From positions 2,409,953 to 2,473,952 of the forward strand of contig NC_089315.1 of the NCBI RefSeq assembly GCF_036669915.1: a DNA stretch of 64,000 bases, in the 5' to 3' direction. The notes beneath the pieces are model-generated. The model saw nothing but the letters and a program-made list of their open reading frames with translations. It searched no databases and was not told the origin of the DNA. A program made the translations under genes and the position numbers. Shown here one piece after another: positions 45,636-56,060 of this stretch (its first letter is position 1; each line of letters starts with the position of its first letter). This stretch comes from Pocillopora verrucosa (lineage: Eukaryota > Cnidaria > Anthozoa > Scleractinia > Pocilloporidae).

Positions 45636-48210
45636 TAATTATTGTTCTTTGAGCTTAGCAGTCAGTGCATGCGAAAAGCATAAGTTTGCAATCTATAAAA
45701 ACAACATACACTGTTCTGGGGATTTTCGGATTTTCATGGGTTTGTAAAAGTCAGAGAACAAGGCCTAACTGACCACACACAGGTTAAAGAGACCATAAAA
45801 ATTGACCTCATCATGATACTCATACAACTACAGCATTAACCTTCTAAAATGGGGTTAGTAAGCTTTCGCGACTCCCCAGTGCGGGTTTTAGCCTTTCCGC
45901 AGTTTGGCTCTTGTGTATTACTTTGAGCGATCTCCCTCTTTAGGAGGAAATTAGGTGCGAATCTTTGTATATTTCACACAGCAATTTTTGTTGTTCTTTT
46001 AAATGCCAGTTTTTCACGAGGATTACTTTTAGTCTAAGCACTGATGGTTGACATTGTGTGACATACTAAGGAACTCATAAATTAACAAACTGTATTTCTG
46101 TGACGTTCATATAAATCACAAACATTAAAAATTACCTGTTTAGAGAACTGGTCATCCTCTTAATCTTGCATCACGACGCGGCTTTCACTGAGAGAGCGGA
46201 ATGGCGGGTCACTGACATTACGGCCTGCCTCCTCGACCATGTAGACAAAAATATTTTAGGTATCTTTTCGCGAGCTTCATTGCTATCACTGCAACAAAAA
46301 TTCGATGACATGACCTGCAATCTGATCAGCTACCCTTCTCGCTCTCTATCCCGTGATTAATGGTGAGTTAAGCAGACAGTCTAAAAGTACGCGGTCCTAA
46401 GAGATTCAAATATAAAAAATTTCCCAACTTGTTGTTCAGCTTGATGGCTGCTAAATTTACTCCAAGACAATTCGATTAATCGCCCTCGATTTTCACACAT
46501 AGTTTGTCCGTGCTTCGCCCTACATAAACTATTACACGATCTCGACCTCATTACGACCCTGTCTTAATCTAATTGTTAAAATCTTGAGAGGTAAACAATT
46601 GTCATTGTTTAAATGTTTCCTCTGGCCTAAGAACAAATAAGGAAAGAGAGATAGGTTTGAAAATTTTCATGTATGTGGGACAACGATAAATTTTAGTCTT
46701 CAGTTGAGATTTGCACCCGAGCCACTTCCTAGCTCTCAATCGCATGGTCCACCTACTTACGTACGGAGTACTCGTCAGTTGTCGACAGGGTTACAACTGT
46801 CGGTCATTTACTGAGTTGATTTATATCAGGAATTCACCAAAGGTCAATAAATACTTTAACTGCTTATTTTCTCGTTTCCATGAACACATCGAGTCCTTGT
46901 ACACTCCTCGATCCTATATAAAAAATGCCAACAGTGGGATGTAATTCCATAGATATTTGTCGAATGTATATTTTAATGGATTTTATGAGCCTAAAACGGT
47001 AAACATGATAAAGTTTCTACAGCTTTCGTAACTATACTCTTAAAAACATCTATACTACTTTGAAATTTTACATTATTTGGAAAATACATAAAGTTCTCAT
47101 TTACGTTTTTTAGCTGTCTGCGAAAACCGTTTTCATGTTTACATATCTCAATCATAAAACTCGACTTGTTAAGTTATTTATGGATACGCAATGTGCACGG
47201 GACCTTAATTATGATCACTGTTTGACAGAATTAGCTGGAATTAATCTTATTAATGAAGTGTGTTGACGTTTTTTAAAGCCACGCAGACCACAATCAATAA
47301 CGGCAACAGTAATTATTCCTGTTGCATAATTACAAAAAAAGACGATGGGACTCCTACGCTTTGCGCACAAGAGCCTTCCTGTACGTATATTTCCGCCACT
47401 GGTGTCAGACCCCTTGGTTAATTAAATAAGTGTTAATATATCCTGGTTTAAATGTTTTTTTGAAGGTATCAACGCTAAATAATTGGAGAGTAAAGACATG
47501 ACGAAGGCCAAATTTACCATAACTCTGAGTTTTACCAGGAGAAGCAGGTAGACACTGAACTCTCCTTAGGGAAGATAAATAAGTGATAATTCAATATACA
47601 TATTGTTGTTTATTGTTTTCAATATTTCATTTTTACTAAATTTGACTTTCTTTATATCTAATATTCGAAAAATCTCCCGGGATCATGATAAGCAGGCGTT
47701 TTTCTAACGTCAAAAAAAGTGAATAAATAGAAAGAAACCCGTGCCATTATTATTTAAAAAAAGAGCTGTCATGAAAACGCCTCAAAAACGTCGTCTTACT
47801 TTACCTCGTGGAGAAGAAACAATTTCCATTTTAATCACGTTACATAGTATATCCACCAAATGTAATCTTTTCGTTAAATACAGGTAACGATCTACAAAAC
47901 GATAGGCCGATATAAGCGAATCTTTTGAGGTTCCCCTTTGAATTACACAATGGGCAAACTTTACTCCTTCAAGCAACGTGGTTGCCCATAGATATCATTT
48001 TCTTTTGTGGAGAATTCTTTGTAATCAGCATCCCACCATGGAACATTCGAGAATGCGTAAGAGGTTGAAATCCGTGGAATGATCCCCGAGCTCAAAACTT
48101 ACAATCCTTCTTATCCTATTTACAAACATGACGCTATCGACATTGCTGATCCTAGCGGTACGCAGGATCTGTGTCAAACACGAACTTTGTAATAGACCTC
48201 GCTTACCATA

Positions 48211-48272
48211 GAGTCTCTGTGGCTCAGTGGTAGAGCATCGGAGCTCTAAGGTTCGATTCCTCATGGGGACTC
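48211..48272 (+). repeat. tRNA-like sequence lacking most of its anticodon arm
   Basis: GAGTCTC at the start and GGGGACTC at the end can pair as an acceptor stem with G-U pairs. GTGGCTCAGTGGTAGAGC is a full D-arm with A-box, and GGTTCGATTCC is a T-loop B-box. Only 13 bases separate the D-arm from the T-arm, so an anticodon arm cannot form. Not a functional tRNA; a SINE head or truncated tRNA copy. Confidence 0.6.
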
Positions 48273-50191
48273 AGATTTCTTTTTTTGTCCCACGCTCTTG
48301 ACAAGACGAAAAACATCTTTATGTATTCTTTTAAGCTCTTACCGAACTTAAAACTTACCATCTTTTTTATTCGATTTACTAATATCGTACTTGTTTTATT
48401 TTTATTCCTATTGAAACAAATCTAAGTTTGACCGCAGCTTTCTTAAGAATGATAGAGATGGTTCAAATTGGGTTAAGTGAACCTTCAATAATGTCTCTAA
48501 CGCACAAGCGATGCCGGACAACAGGAGTGAGTGACTATCTTGTGAAAAGCCACAACAACAATGGATTACGATTTAAGCTTGACCAATATCAAGTGCTCCT
48601 CAAACTGAAATGCTTTTACAGTGTAAAGTACCGAACTTTGAGATAAATAGAAAGTTTTCCTTGACAACGAAAAGGCTTCTTAACTCTATATTGGAACACA
48701 GATCGTTCCCTTAGCGACATGAAAAACGTTTACAATCTCTAGAAATGAGTGTGCAAATACCGCGCTATTTTTACAACTTGACACTCAACTTAATATATCA
48801 TTTTCCTGTCCGCAGAGTCTTGAAGATCTTTAAAGATTGGCTGAAATGCGCTACTACGTTAATAAGTAAAAAAAAAAGCTAGTGAAAATGTAATTCATTT
48901 ACAATTTCAATCCTTCTCTCGTTTACGATATATATGATGAATTCTGAAGTAAAATGACAAAGAAATTCGAAGTGATTCTCTCTGTTTCAACATATGTTTT
49001 ATATCAGTCACAGTCACAATTCACTGCTCAAGGTCAATCCTACACACGAAATCCCGACGAAATCTTAAATCTTACACTCAGTCAAATAAGTTCGTTCAGC
49101 ACTTTGGAGTGTAAATATCTGATTAAAATTTTTTCTAAGGATGCAATGGAAATTTCAATTCGGCTATGATGGCAGAACGACATTCTAGCTGTTAAATTCA
49201 TGTTTTGGTAAAAGCTTCTTGAACAAATCAACATCGCCGGATGAGTCCACTTATTTCTGTCTTTCGTATTTCAACAACACTTGAAGGAAATATTGCAACA
49301 CATAAATTGTTTTAATGACAAAAATAACCATGAAACGTCGAGACTACTCCCGAGTTATCTTGTGAATTACTTTCGTGCAATTGCTGTCCATGAAACAAAA
49401 CTCGAGTAAGTCTTCCGAGAGAATTTAACAGTGTAGCTGTAGCAACAACTGTAACAGTTGTAGCTGTCATTTGTACTCTCACTTGACCCTTTACTCAATA
49501 ATTCGCTTTGTATTCAAGATTGTGTTTTAGCGATATTACTTCATCTTGTCTGTGCAATGATGATAGTCACCAAAATCAAAACCCGTCTGATGCATTAAGG
49601 CCGCTGGTAAAATATTCCGCGTTCAGTTTCCCGTAAACAAGGTTCGCGAAATGCTTTTAGTTACTTTGTAAATTTTATCAGGAAATATCATAAATCGTGC
49701 GTGGTCATTATCTTGTCAGACCTCTTAAAAACTACTCTTAATCAATTAGAATTTTCTCCTCAAAAATCCGTATTTGTCCAAGATTCCTGAAGTTCTATTT
49801 CTAAACACCCAGCGGTAGTGATGATAAAATTAAATTGCCAAACACTATATCTTAAAGAAATATTGAGCTTCAGTTGCAGAAAACAGCAGTAACTCAAAAT
49901 ATGCCGGAGATATTGGTCAGGATTAAGACGCTTACCTCTTTTAAAACGATTAATCAAATTCACTAAGACTTCTCGGGTAATATAACAGATATTTGTCTCT
50001 TCGTCAGGTAAATGCTATCGAATGCATACATAAAAAGATTGTTTTGGTACTGCAACACTCATTCGCTTCAGCGAACACCACACCAAAGTTCAGTTTCCGG
50101 AGATTTTCATCTACACACTCTCAATCGTTGGCTCCCTTTCAAGGTTCAATAACATTTGCAGAGGCCGCGGAAACGCTTAACATTACTCAGG

Positions 50192-51301
50192 ATGAACAAC
50201 TCTTCTGATCACAACTCCAGCGGTCTTCAAATTCAAGAACCTTTCTTCGGTTTCTCCCCGCTCTTCATTTACCCAATCGCTTCTCTGTATATTGTCATCG
50301 TGGTAGTAGCCATCATTGGCAACCTGATGGTCTCTTACGCTATCCTTGCCAACAGAAATCTCCGTAATAACCCAACAAACCTCCTTCTCCTGTCTTTGGC
50401 AATCTCGGATCTTCTCACCGTAACTCTTGCCGTGCCATTTGACATTGAATTACTTTTTCTGAACGGAAAGTGGAAACATGGCAAAACGATGTGTATTACC
50501 TTTCTGACGGTTTACCTCATCACTGTACCGACATCGATCTTTACCCTTCTGGCAATTAGCGTGGATCGTTATAAGACCCTTAAGGATCCACTCGGTCGAT
50601 TTCGACGCTCGCAATTTATCACTCAACGAAGATCTTTGATTGTTATCGCTGTTGTTTGGTCTTACTGCATTGTGTGGGCACTCCTTCCGATCATGGGATG
50701 GCGAGATAGAAGTGTCGAGCCAATTTACAAAGGTACCTGTTCGGTACCTTATACCATTGTCTACAACCTTCTCACTTCTATCATGAATTTCATCTTTCCG
50801 CTCCTTCTCACATGTGTGTTTTACATCCTCATTTACCTCATCGCTCGCAAGCACCACAACGTTAACAAAAGAGGGGGCTTGCCGTCAACCTTTAAGCCCA
50901 CTAAAGAAGATAACAAGATGTACTCAAGGAACATGAAAGCAGCCAAAACGACATCCATGTTTGTAGTTGTCATGTTTCTCTGCTGGCAGCCTTTCACCTA
51001 CTTCAGCATTATCGCTAACCTAATCGGTGATACATGGGACCCATATCCCTTTGAACTCTACTTGGTTCTTCTTATGTTAGGATACCTTAACTCGGCGCTC
51101 AACCCCTTTCTGTTTGCCTTCCGTAACAAGAGATTTCAATCTGTATATCGGAAGCTACTTAGGTCGACCACACTGGGTAAATTTAATTCACTGGGTACAG
51201 TACGTCGACGTTCCACTTTTTCACAAAGCACCAGCAATTCCCAGATTCCAGAGGAGGAGAGCAGAGAAGTACGTCTCCAATCGATAAAATTGAAGAAGTG
51301 A
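50192..51301 (+). CDS. Class A GPCR 3 of the cluster (369 aa, intronless)
   Basis: Seven-transmembrane receptor in one exon; ATG at 50192 (MNNSSDHNSS), with two N-glycosylation sites, directly after an AG dinucleotide. Landmarks: N44, Asp73, Cys101 and Cys183, Tyr108 at 3.32, DRY 125-127, Trp156, CWQP 264-267, NPFLF 304-308. The C-tail has RRRSTFSQSTSNSQIPEEE and VRLQSI; RRRS is a basophilic (PKA-type) phosphosite pattern. CWQP in TM6 groups it with genes 4-6 on the other strand rather than with its plus-strand neighbours. Ligand unknown. Confidence 0.93.
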   Translation: MNNSSDHNSSGLQIQEPFFGFSPLFIYPIASLYIVIVVVAIIGNLMVSYAILANRNLRNNPTNLLLLSLAISDLLTVTLAVPFDIELLFLNGKWKHGKTMCITFLTVYLITVPTSIFTLLAISVDRYKTLKDPLGRFRRSQFITQRRSLIVIAVVWSYCIVWALLPIMGWRDRSVEPIYKGTCSVPYTIVYNLLTSIMNFIFPLLLTCVFYILIYLIARKHHNVNKRGGLPSTFKPTKEDNKMYSRNMKAAKTTSMFVVVMFLCWQPFTYFSIIANLIGDTWDPYPFELYLVLLMLGYLNSALNPFLFAFRNKRFQSVYRKLLRSTTLGKFNSLGTVRRRSTFSQSTSNSQIPEEESREVRLQSIKLKK

Positions 51302-51476
51302 CGTATGTTTTTTTAGCATCCAAACCTGGCAAGATTCAAATATTCCTTTTTCAAATCTGGTTAATATTCTTTGTTTACCAAGCAGAACTAGTAACATGTT
51401 ATAAACTGCAAATCAGCAGAACGTGACAGTATTTTGAACAAGTTTTGCGCTCGAACTTTGATTGAACTGAAAAGTG

Positions 51477-51520
51477 AACTTTTTACACCCTAACATCAGC
51501 ATGCATATTCTCCATACTGG
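51477..51520 (+). repeat. MITE family A, end fragment (copy 4)
   Basis: CTTTTTACACCCTAACATCA, then GCATGCATATTCTCCATACT, matches the left end of family A and then stops. About 180 bases after the stop of GPCR 3. Confidence 0.6.
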
Positions 51521-52619
51521 GGTCAATTTGATAAGGAAAATATACTGGAAGTTTTTACACGAGTAATGTACATGGGTAAAGTCCGACTTGTAAATATCAA
51601 TATTTAATAAAACAATATTCCTCACCAGAATTTATACGTGTATCTCGGGTCATTACACAAGTGTAAATAACAATAGTACGAACTACAAGAGGATCGCAAT
51701 GGGATGATGGATTTTACGGCTTATGATAATTTTTCTCGTTGATTTTAGAGGAAATTTTCACGATTAAATTTTTTTGCGACTAACGGCCAATTTTTCTTGG
51801 CTGTTTTACAGCTAAAGGTTGACCCCAATGACCCCTCTTACAACTGTAGATTCCGTAGATTTTACACATGCGATTAAAAATTGTTGCTGTCCTCTCAATA
51901 CATGCGGCTTTGCTTCGTTTGCTTTCTGTTTTATTCGTCAAGAGCCGTTTAGCATGTTATGCAAACCGGCAGTAAAAGTTTCCCATAACTGAAATGATAG
52001 TTTTGGTGCCATGTTCGTCGACCGTGACGAAGAAAGTAAAGCAAGCAGCCTGGGAAAAGATTTGCACGTAATAAAACAGCCTTGGCGCAAACATAGACAG
52101 CGTCAAAACACTCCGAAATATTTAATGAGCCAACATTCGCAGACTTACACTCAAAAAAATAAGCGAATCAAGACTATTGCAAGGAGGGAGGGTGGGGAGT
52201 TGAGAGCTCACTGAGCTAGATGAGACTGTCCTCGATGTTTTAGGTCGTAAAAGCGCCAATATAGAGCCAGTGAAGGTCAACGATTCGGATATTGTATTTG
52301 GAGATCGTTGTCACGACAGCTCCTTGCGTTGAAGTTAAAATAATTATAATCCATATGTAAATGATTCAACCCTGTTAAACGTGCAAGTCCTGTTGGTAAT
52401 GAAATGAGAATGCTACTATCGTCATTTTATACTCATGCAAGGGGAAAGAACTATCATATGTTGCCAAACTGGAGTAAAAGTTTTATAAACCAACTCAGAT
52501 CTTAAAGAAACCCTTAACCCCACCCTGCAACACTTACCCTTTCCCAACACGGACGAAACGGAGCGACCGCTAACCCAGAGATAATAAATTTATTGTTATG
52601 TTCAATTTCATTGTAACAG

Positions 52620-52949
52620 GTGACGTTGGAAGTTACACTGATGAAGTGCAAGTTTCTACCGTAGAAACTGAGAGTGGTGAAACGGAAGAAGTAAGTGTAA
52701 CGTAACGGTGCCCGCTCACTACAAGTATTACTCAAACAGGCAGTCGCCGAAACACAAACGCCAACAAAAATCAGACGTGAAGCTTTGCCATCAGCTGGAA
52801 AGGAAGGTGCTCTCATGGCTAAAGAGAGATCATCAATTGTAACTGCAGACAAGAAGACAACAGAAGACGACATACTGCGCCTTAAGAGAAACCTCCAACT
52901 AAAAAGAAATAAGCTGAGATTGGAGACAAAAAGACTTAAAAAAATTTAA
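52620..52949 (+). pseudogene. C-terminal part of a Myb/SANT-like transposon protein (2 exons)
   Basis: Exon 52620-52690 follows an acceptor (TTGTAACAG) and reads DVGSYTDEVQVSTVETESGETEE, then a GTAAGT donor. A 49-base intron ends in ACAG and exon 52740-52949 reads AVAETQTPTKIRREALPSA..., ending in a Lys/Arg/Leu coiled coil (RNLQLKRNKLRLETKRLKKI) and TAA. Such acidic plus basic coiled-coil tails close the Myb-like second protein of PIF/Harbinger transposons. No DNA-binding domain was found upstream, so this is a partial copy. The family call is inference from layout with the minus-strand fragment next to it. Confidence 0.4.
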
Positions 52950-53365
52950 TTTGATTAAACGGCATCTAAAATGCAAATTAAAATGATGATATTGATAACC
53001 ATTTGGACATCTACCAGACTTATTATATAATAATGCTATTGATAGTCGGAGGAGTACTTTTATTGGTGATAGATAATATCAGAATTATGACCCACATGTA
53101 CACTTACTTTTTTTCTTCGGGGGTTAGGTATATGTGTACTTTGTGCAATATAATGTAATAATTATCGTCATTGAATAAAAAATAGCTTCTTGATTTTGCA
53201 CGATATTGAAACAGGTGCAGTTTTTAATTGAGCGTAATTTGTATCAATCCTCACACTGGAATAAGTGCTACAGCAACTGCGCCCCTCTGTCTACTTGTTC
53301 CTCTCCATCACCGATAGCCAACTCTTCGTAGACATTGTCGAGATCTGCGGCGTCCAGCAGATCTG

Positions 53366-53566
53366 TTAAGTGTCGTTTCTATGCTCCAAACACGGGCCTA
53401 CTAATTCTAAAAGGTGGACGAGGGCGTGCACAGGCAGACGAAACTTCTCTAGAAATTGCCTTGAATTTGCGATGTCGAAAAGCCGGCTTTTTTGGAAATT
53501 CCTTGGTTGGCGGATAACTTGACGTCTCAGCAGCTTGTCGAGTTCCTCTTCACCAGAAAATGGCAT
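53366..53566 (-). pseudogene. N-terminal fragment of a PIF/Harbinger (HARBI1-like) transposase
   Basis: From the ATG at 53566 the frame reads MPFSGEEELDKLLRRQVIRQ, then RLFDIANSRQFLEKFRLPV and HLLELVGPCLEHRNDT, then stop. Harbinger transposases begin with such an R...F..FRL....LLELL...LE.R segment before the DDE nuclease. Here the frame stops about 66 residues in and no DDE core follows, so it is broken. It faces the Myb-like fragment at 52620-52949, as the two genes of a Harbinger element often do. Confidence 0.55.
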
Positions 53567-53876
53567 ACTGTGACGTTCCAATGTCCTTTTGCAGAGTCTA
53601 ACTTAATGTTTGCAAGTGACATGCGACTTATATTTTGCACTTGTGATTTACAAGTTGGACTCTGGTAAAAATCCAAGTTGGACTCTTGTAAAAGTGTTAT
53701 TAAATTTGATCCCTACCATCTTTTACACTTTTAGCACTACACTTGTAATTACAAATCGGAAACTTGAAACCTGGACTTGTAGCAATGTTTATTGTACTCG
53801 TTTTCGTCTGCACTTTGAAACACTATGGTCCTAATTGGAGATTACAGGTGTCGAAGTTTTATTAAATTAACACCTG

Positions 53877-54245
53877 CTTTCTATACGTTAAGTTTCTCAA
53901 CGTGCTGACAAGGAGAATTTGTTGAACAATCAGGAGATTCTTTTGTCGCTGAAAATTGCCTTTATTCTTATGACCTTAAACCTTTAGCTCCCAGGGGTGA
54001 TTAACATGTACTTTCTCCCTATAATATCCAAACGTTATCAAACAAACGGGTGGTGAGAATACCAAAACATATCAGGCAGAAGTTGTTATCTTGATCAAAA
54101 AACCAAATTCCCATAGCTTATTCATAATGAAATATGTAACAGCCAAAGGGAAGAATTATCAATCAGATCTTGGGAGTTAAAGAGTTAATGTGTGATTCGG
54201 GGGTGAGAATGTAAGGAGAAATTAGATGCTAGTCTAAAAGGATTA
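53877..54245 (+). repeat. MITE family A, copy 5, interrupted by MITE B
   Basis: Left part 53877-53979 has CTTTCTATACG, GTGCTGACAAGGAGAATTTG, AACAATCAGGAGATTCTTTT and TTATTCTTATGACCTTAA. Right part 54185-54245 resumes with TTAATGTGTGATTCGGGGGT and TGTAAGGAGAAATTAGATGC. Removing the insert restores the family A order. The left terminus has been lost. Confidence 0.75.
53980..54184 (+). mobile_element. MITE family B, copy 1, nested in MITE A with TTAA duplication
   Basis: 205 bp between TTAA at 53976-53979 and TTAA at 54185-54188. Its ends are ACCTTTAGCTCCCAGG and, inverted, CTCTTTAACTCCCAAG, imperfect inverted repeats. It has no ORF. The TTAA target duplication and lack of coding capacity fit a non-autonomous piggyBac-superfamily element. 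A second copy lies at 8310-8516. Confidence 0.75.
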
Positions 54246-54433
54246 GGCCATCAAAATTTGAAGTTATTCGTACACATGTTTTAGGAAATCCTTATTTTAA
54301 AATTTCCTTTTCTTTCCTAACTGCAAGGAGTTACTGTAATCAAGCCACTCTGGGGTATCTTATCATTCAGTTATGGTAGTTTTGAACATGGCCTTGTTGC
54401 GACAGTGTAGGTATAGTTATTAAATCGCGTGTA

Positions 54434-54719
54434 GGGACCGTTCATTATTTCCCGCCTGGGGTGGGGTGGGGTGAAGTTGGGTCGGAGCATTTTGGTTGTG
54501 TTACGTTAAAATCTACCAGATCCTCTCCCTTATTGGCAGTTAATTGCAGTCAATTTTCAATCGTGCCCCCTTTATACTCTGTTAACAACAACTCATCCCT
54601 CTCCATTCTCTGTTCTCCCCTGAAAATCGCATCATAATCATCCAACCCCCCCCAACCCCCCCCCCCCACCCTCTCCAACCCCTAACCCTCCATTTGTTCG
54701 CTAGACAATGACTGGTTCG
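54434..54719. repeat. Repeat family D, copy 3 (full length)
   Basis: Starts GGGACCGTTCATTATTTCCC and has GGGGTGGGGTGGGGTG, the middle CTTATTGGCAGTTAATTGCAG, then a C-rich half with TCTCCCCTGAAAATCGCATC and long C-runs, ending ACAATGACTGGTTC. The ends are inverted to each other (GGACCGTTCATT against AACCAGTCATT). Confidence 0.7.
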
Positions 54720-55044
54720 CTAATCGGAAGCATACAAGTTACGGCCACGGTAAACACCGGCGTATAATGAGCCGCACGTCTTTACCCAAAATTTTCAAAA
54801 TGTATCAGGGTTGAGCTTATCTGCGAGAAAACCAGGAAGTCCCGCCATGATATATGTTTCTGGTTTATCGATACGTGGAAACAAGGAATTCCAGTAATGT
54901 GTCGATCACAACCTCGTTACTTTATTTTCAACCGCTCTAAAAACACTTGTGACAAACCTGTATTTACCCAAAATTGCGTCAATGACAAAAACGCTCGAAG
55001 CAGCCTTTATCTGAAGGCTCATGGCTATGACTATATCCCTATAT

Positions 55045-55390
55045 ATCTGAAAGTTGGACAAATCAATAAGAAAACTTTTCTGTGACTCTGAGTTTCACGC
55101 TTACGCGATCATTAAACAGATTTTAATGAAGATTATACCTCACTTAGTTTAAATATGTACAGTAGTTATTTAATTAGTAAGTCTATAGTAATCTGGTGTC
55201 GATGTTCACTAGGGAGTATTTGTTCTCATGGCGGCGTTTGGAAATTAATTAAGTTCTATTGTTAAGGTTGCTTGCTTTGTCGGGTTTAATAATTTATATA
55301 TGTATATCTATAAATTCTGTGTGACTGTGAGGAAAAAAAACTCAGAGTTACAGAAAAGTTACGTGTCATTGATTTGTCCAACCTTCAGAT
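55045..55390. repeat. Inverted repeat, arms of about 51 and 53 bp, loop of about 240 bp
   Basis: Arm 55045-55095 has ATCTGAAAGTTGGACAAATC and ACTTTTCTGTGACTCTGAGT. Arm 55338-55390, read on the other strand, has ATCTGAAGGTTGGACAAATC and ACTTTTCTGTAACTCTGAGT, with a small insertion between the two halves. These may be the long terminal inverted repeats of a MITE. The outside of the right arm runs into a (TA)n/(GT)n tract at 55391-55440. Confidence 0.75.
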
Positions 55391-55440
55391 ATGTATACAT
55401 ATATATATATATATATCTATATATATATTTGTGTGTGTGT
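55391..55440. repeat. (TA)n / (GT)n microsatellite
   Basis: ATGTATACATATATATATAT-type run followed by GTGTGTGTGTGT. Simple repeat next to the inverted-repeat arm. Confidence 0.85.
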
Positions 55441-56060
55441 CTATGTATTATAAGAATATCAGCAGTTGACATTCTCTTGATAGATACAAAACCAAGATTT
55501 GTAGCATTTGATCTCTTTGTTTTTGCAATTTTGTAAGTCAAATTTTGTCGAGTTTTATGTCTTACAGAAATAACCCTGAGACCACACGTCACTTCACCTA
55601 TACTATCTCCATGTTTTACTGATTATGTATCCCTAATTTCAATTTTCTGTCCCGTTAATTTCAACGATAAAGCATCACATTAATTTCAAACAAAATCTTA
55701 GTAAGCTCAGAAAATTTGCATAAAATATGTTCTCACTAATAGAACATTTTTACCATCAAATCTCAGAGAGTTACATATTAGGTGATTCCTACCCCAAACA
55801 TAATGATTACCGCTACTGCTCAAGCAGGTACATTGCGATGTGATTATTTACAAAATGCATATGTTGTTATTACCTGACAGATCTATATAAGTGCTTGGGA
55901 AAAATTCTTATTTGTAATGTAATTGCTTTACAATATTCAAATTAAGAGCCTCGGAGTAATGCAACAATATAATGTTTGTTGGTAAATCACATACAAATAA
56001 CCCAGCTCTTTTAACCAAAGTTTCTAGATCTTGAATTACCTCCTTGAGTTCTCACTACAG

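Larger units (their letters stand above)
44914..50191. other. Spacer between GPCR 2 and GPCR 3
   Basis: About 5.3 kb. It holds repeat D copy 2 and a truncated tRNA-like sequence (listed separately). Short frames such as 46166-46360 and 48428-48646 match no family I know. No GPCR fragment was seen. Confidence 0.5.
51302..56060. other. Spacer between the two converging GPCR triplets
   Basis: Rich in repeats: a MITE A fragment at about 51477-51520, the Harbinger-like remnant at 52620-53566, MITE A copy 5 with nested MITE B, repeat D copy 3 and an inverted repeat at 55045-55390. Outside these I see no gene. Confidence 0.5.

Noticed and set aside
48211..48272. A functional tRNA gene
   Set aside because: Acceptor, D and T arms are present but only 13 bases separate D-arm and T-arm; no anticodon loop can form.
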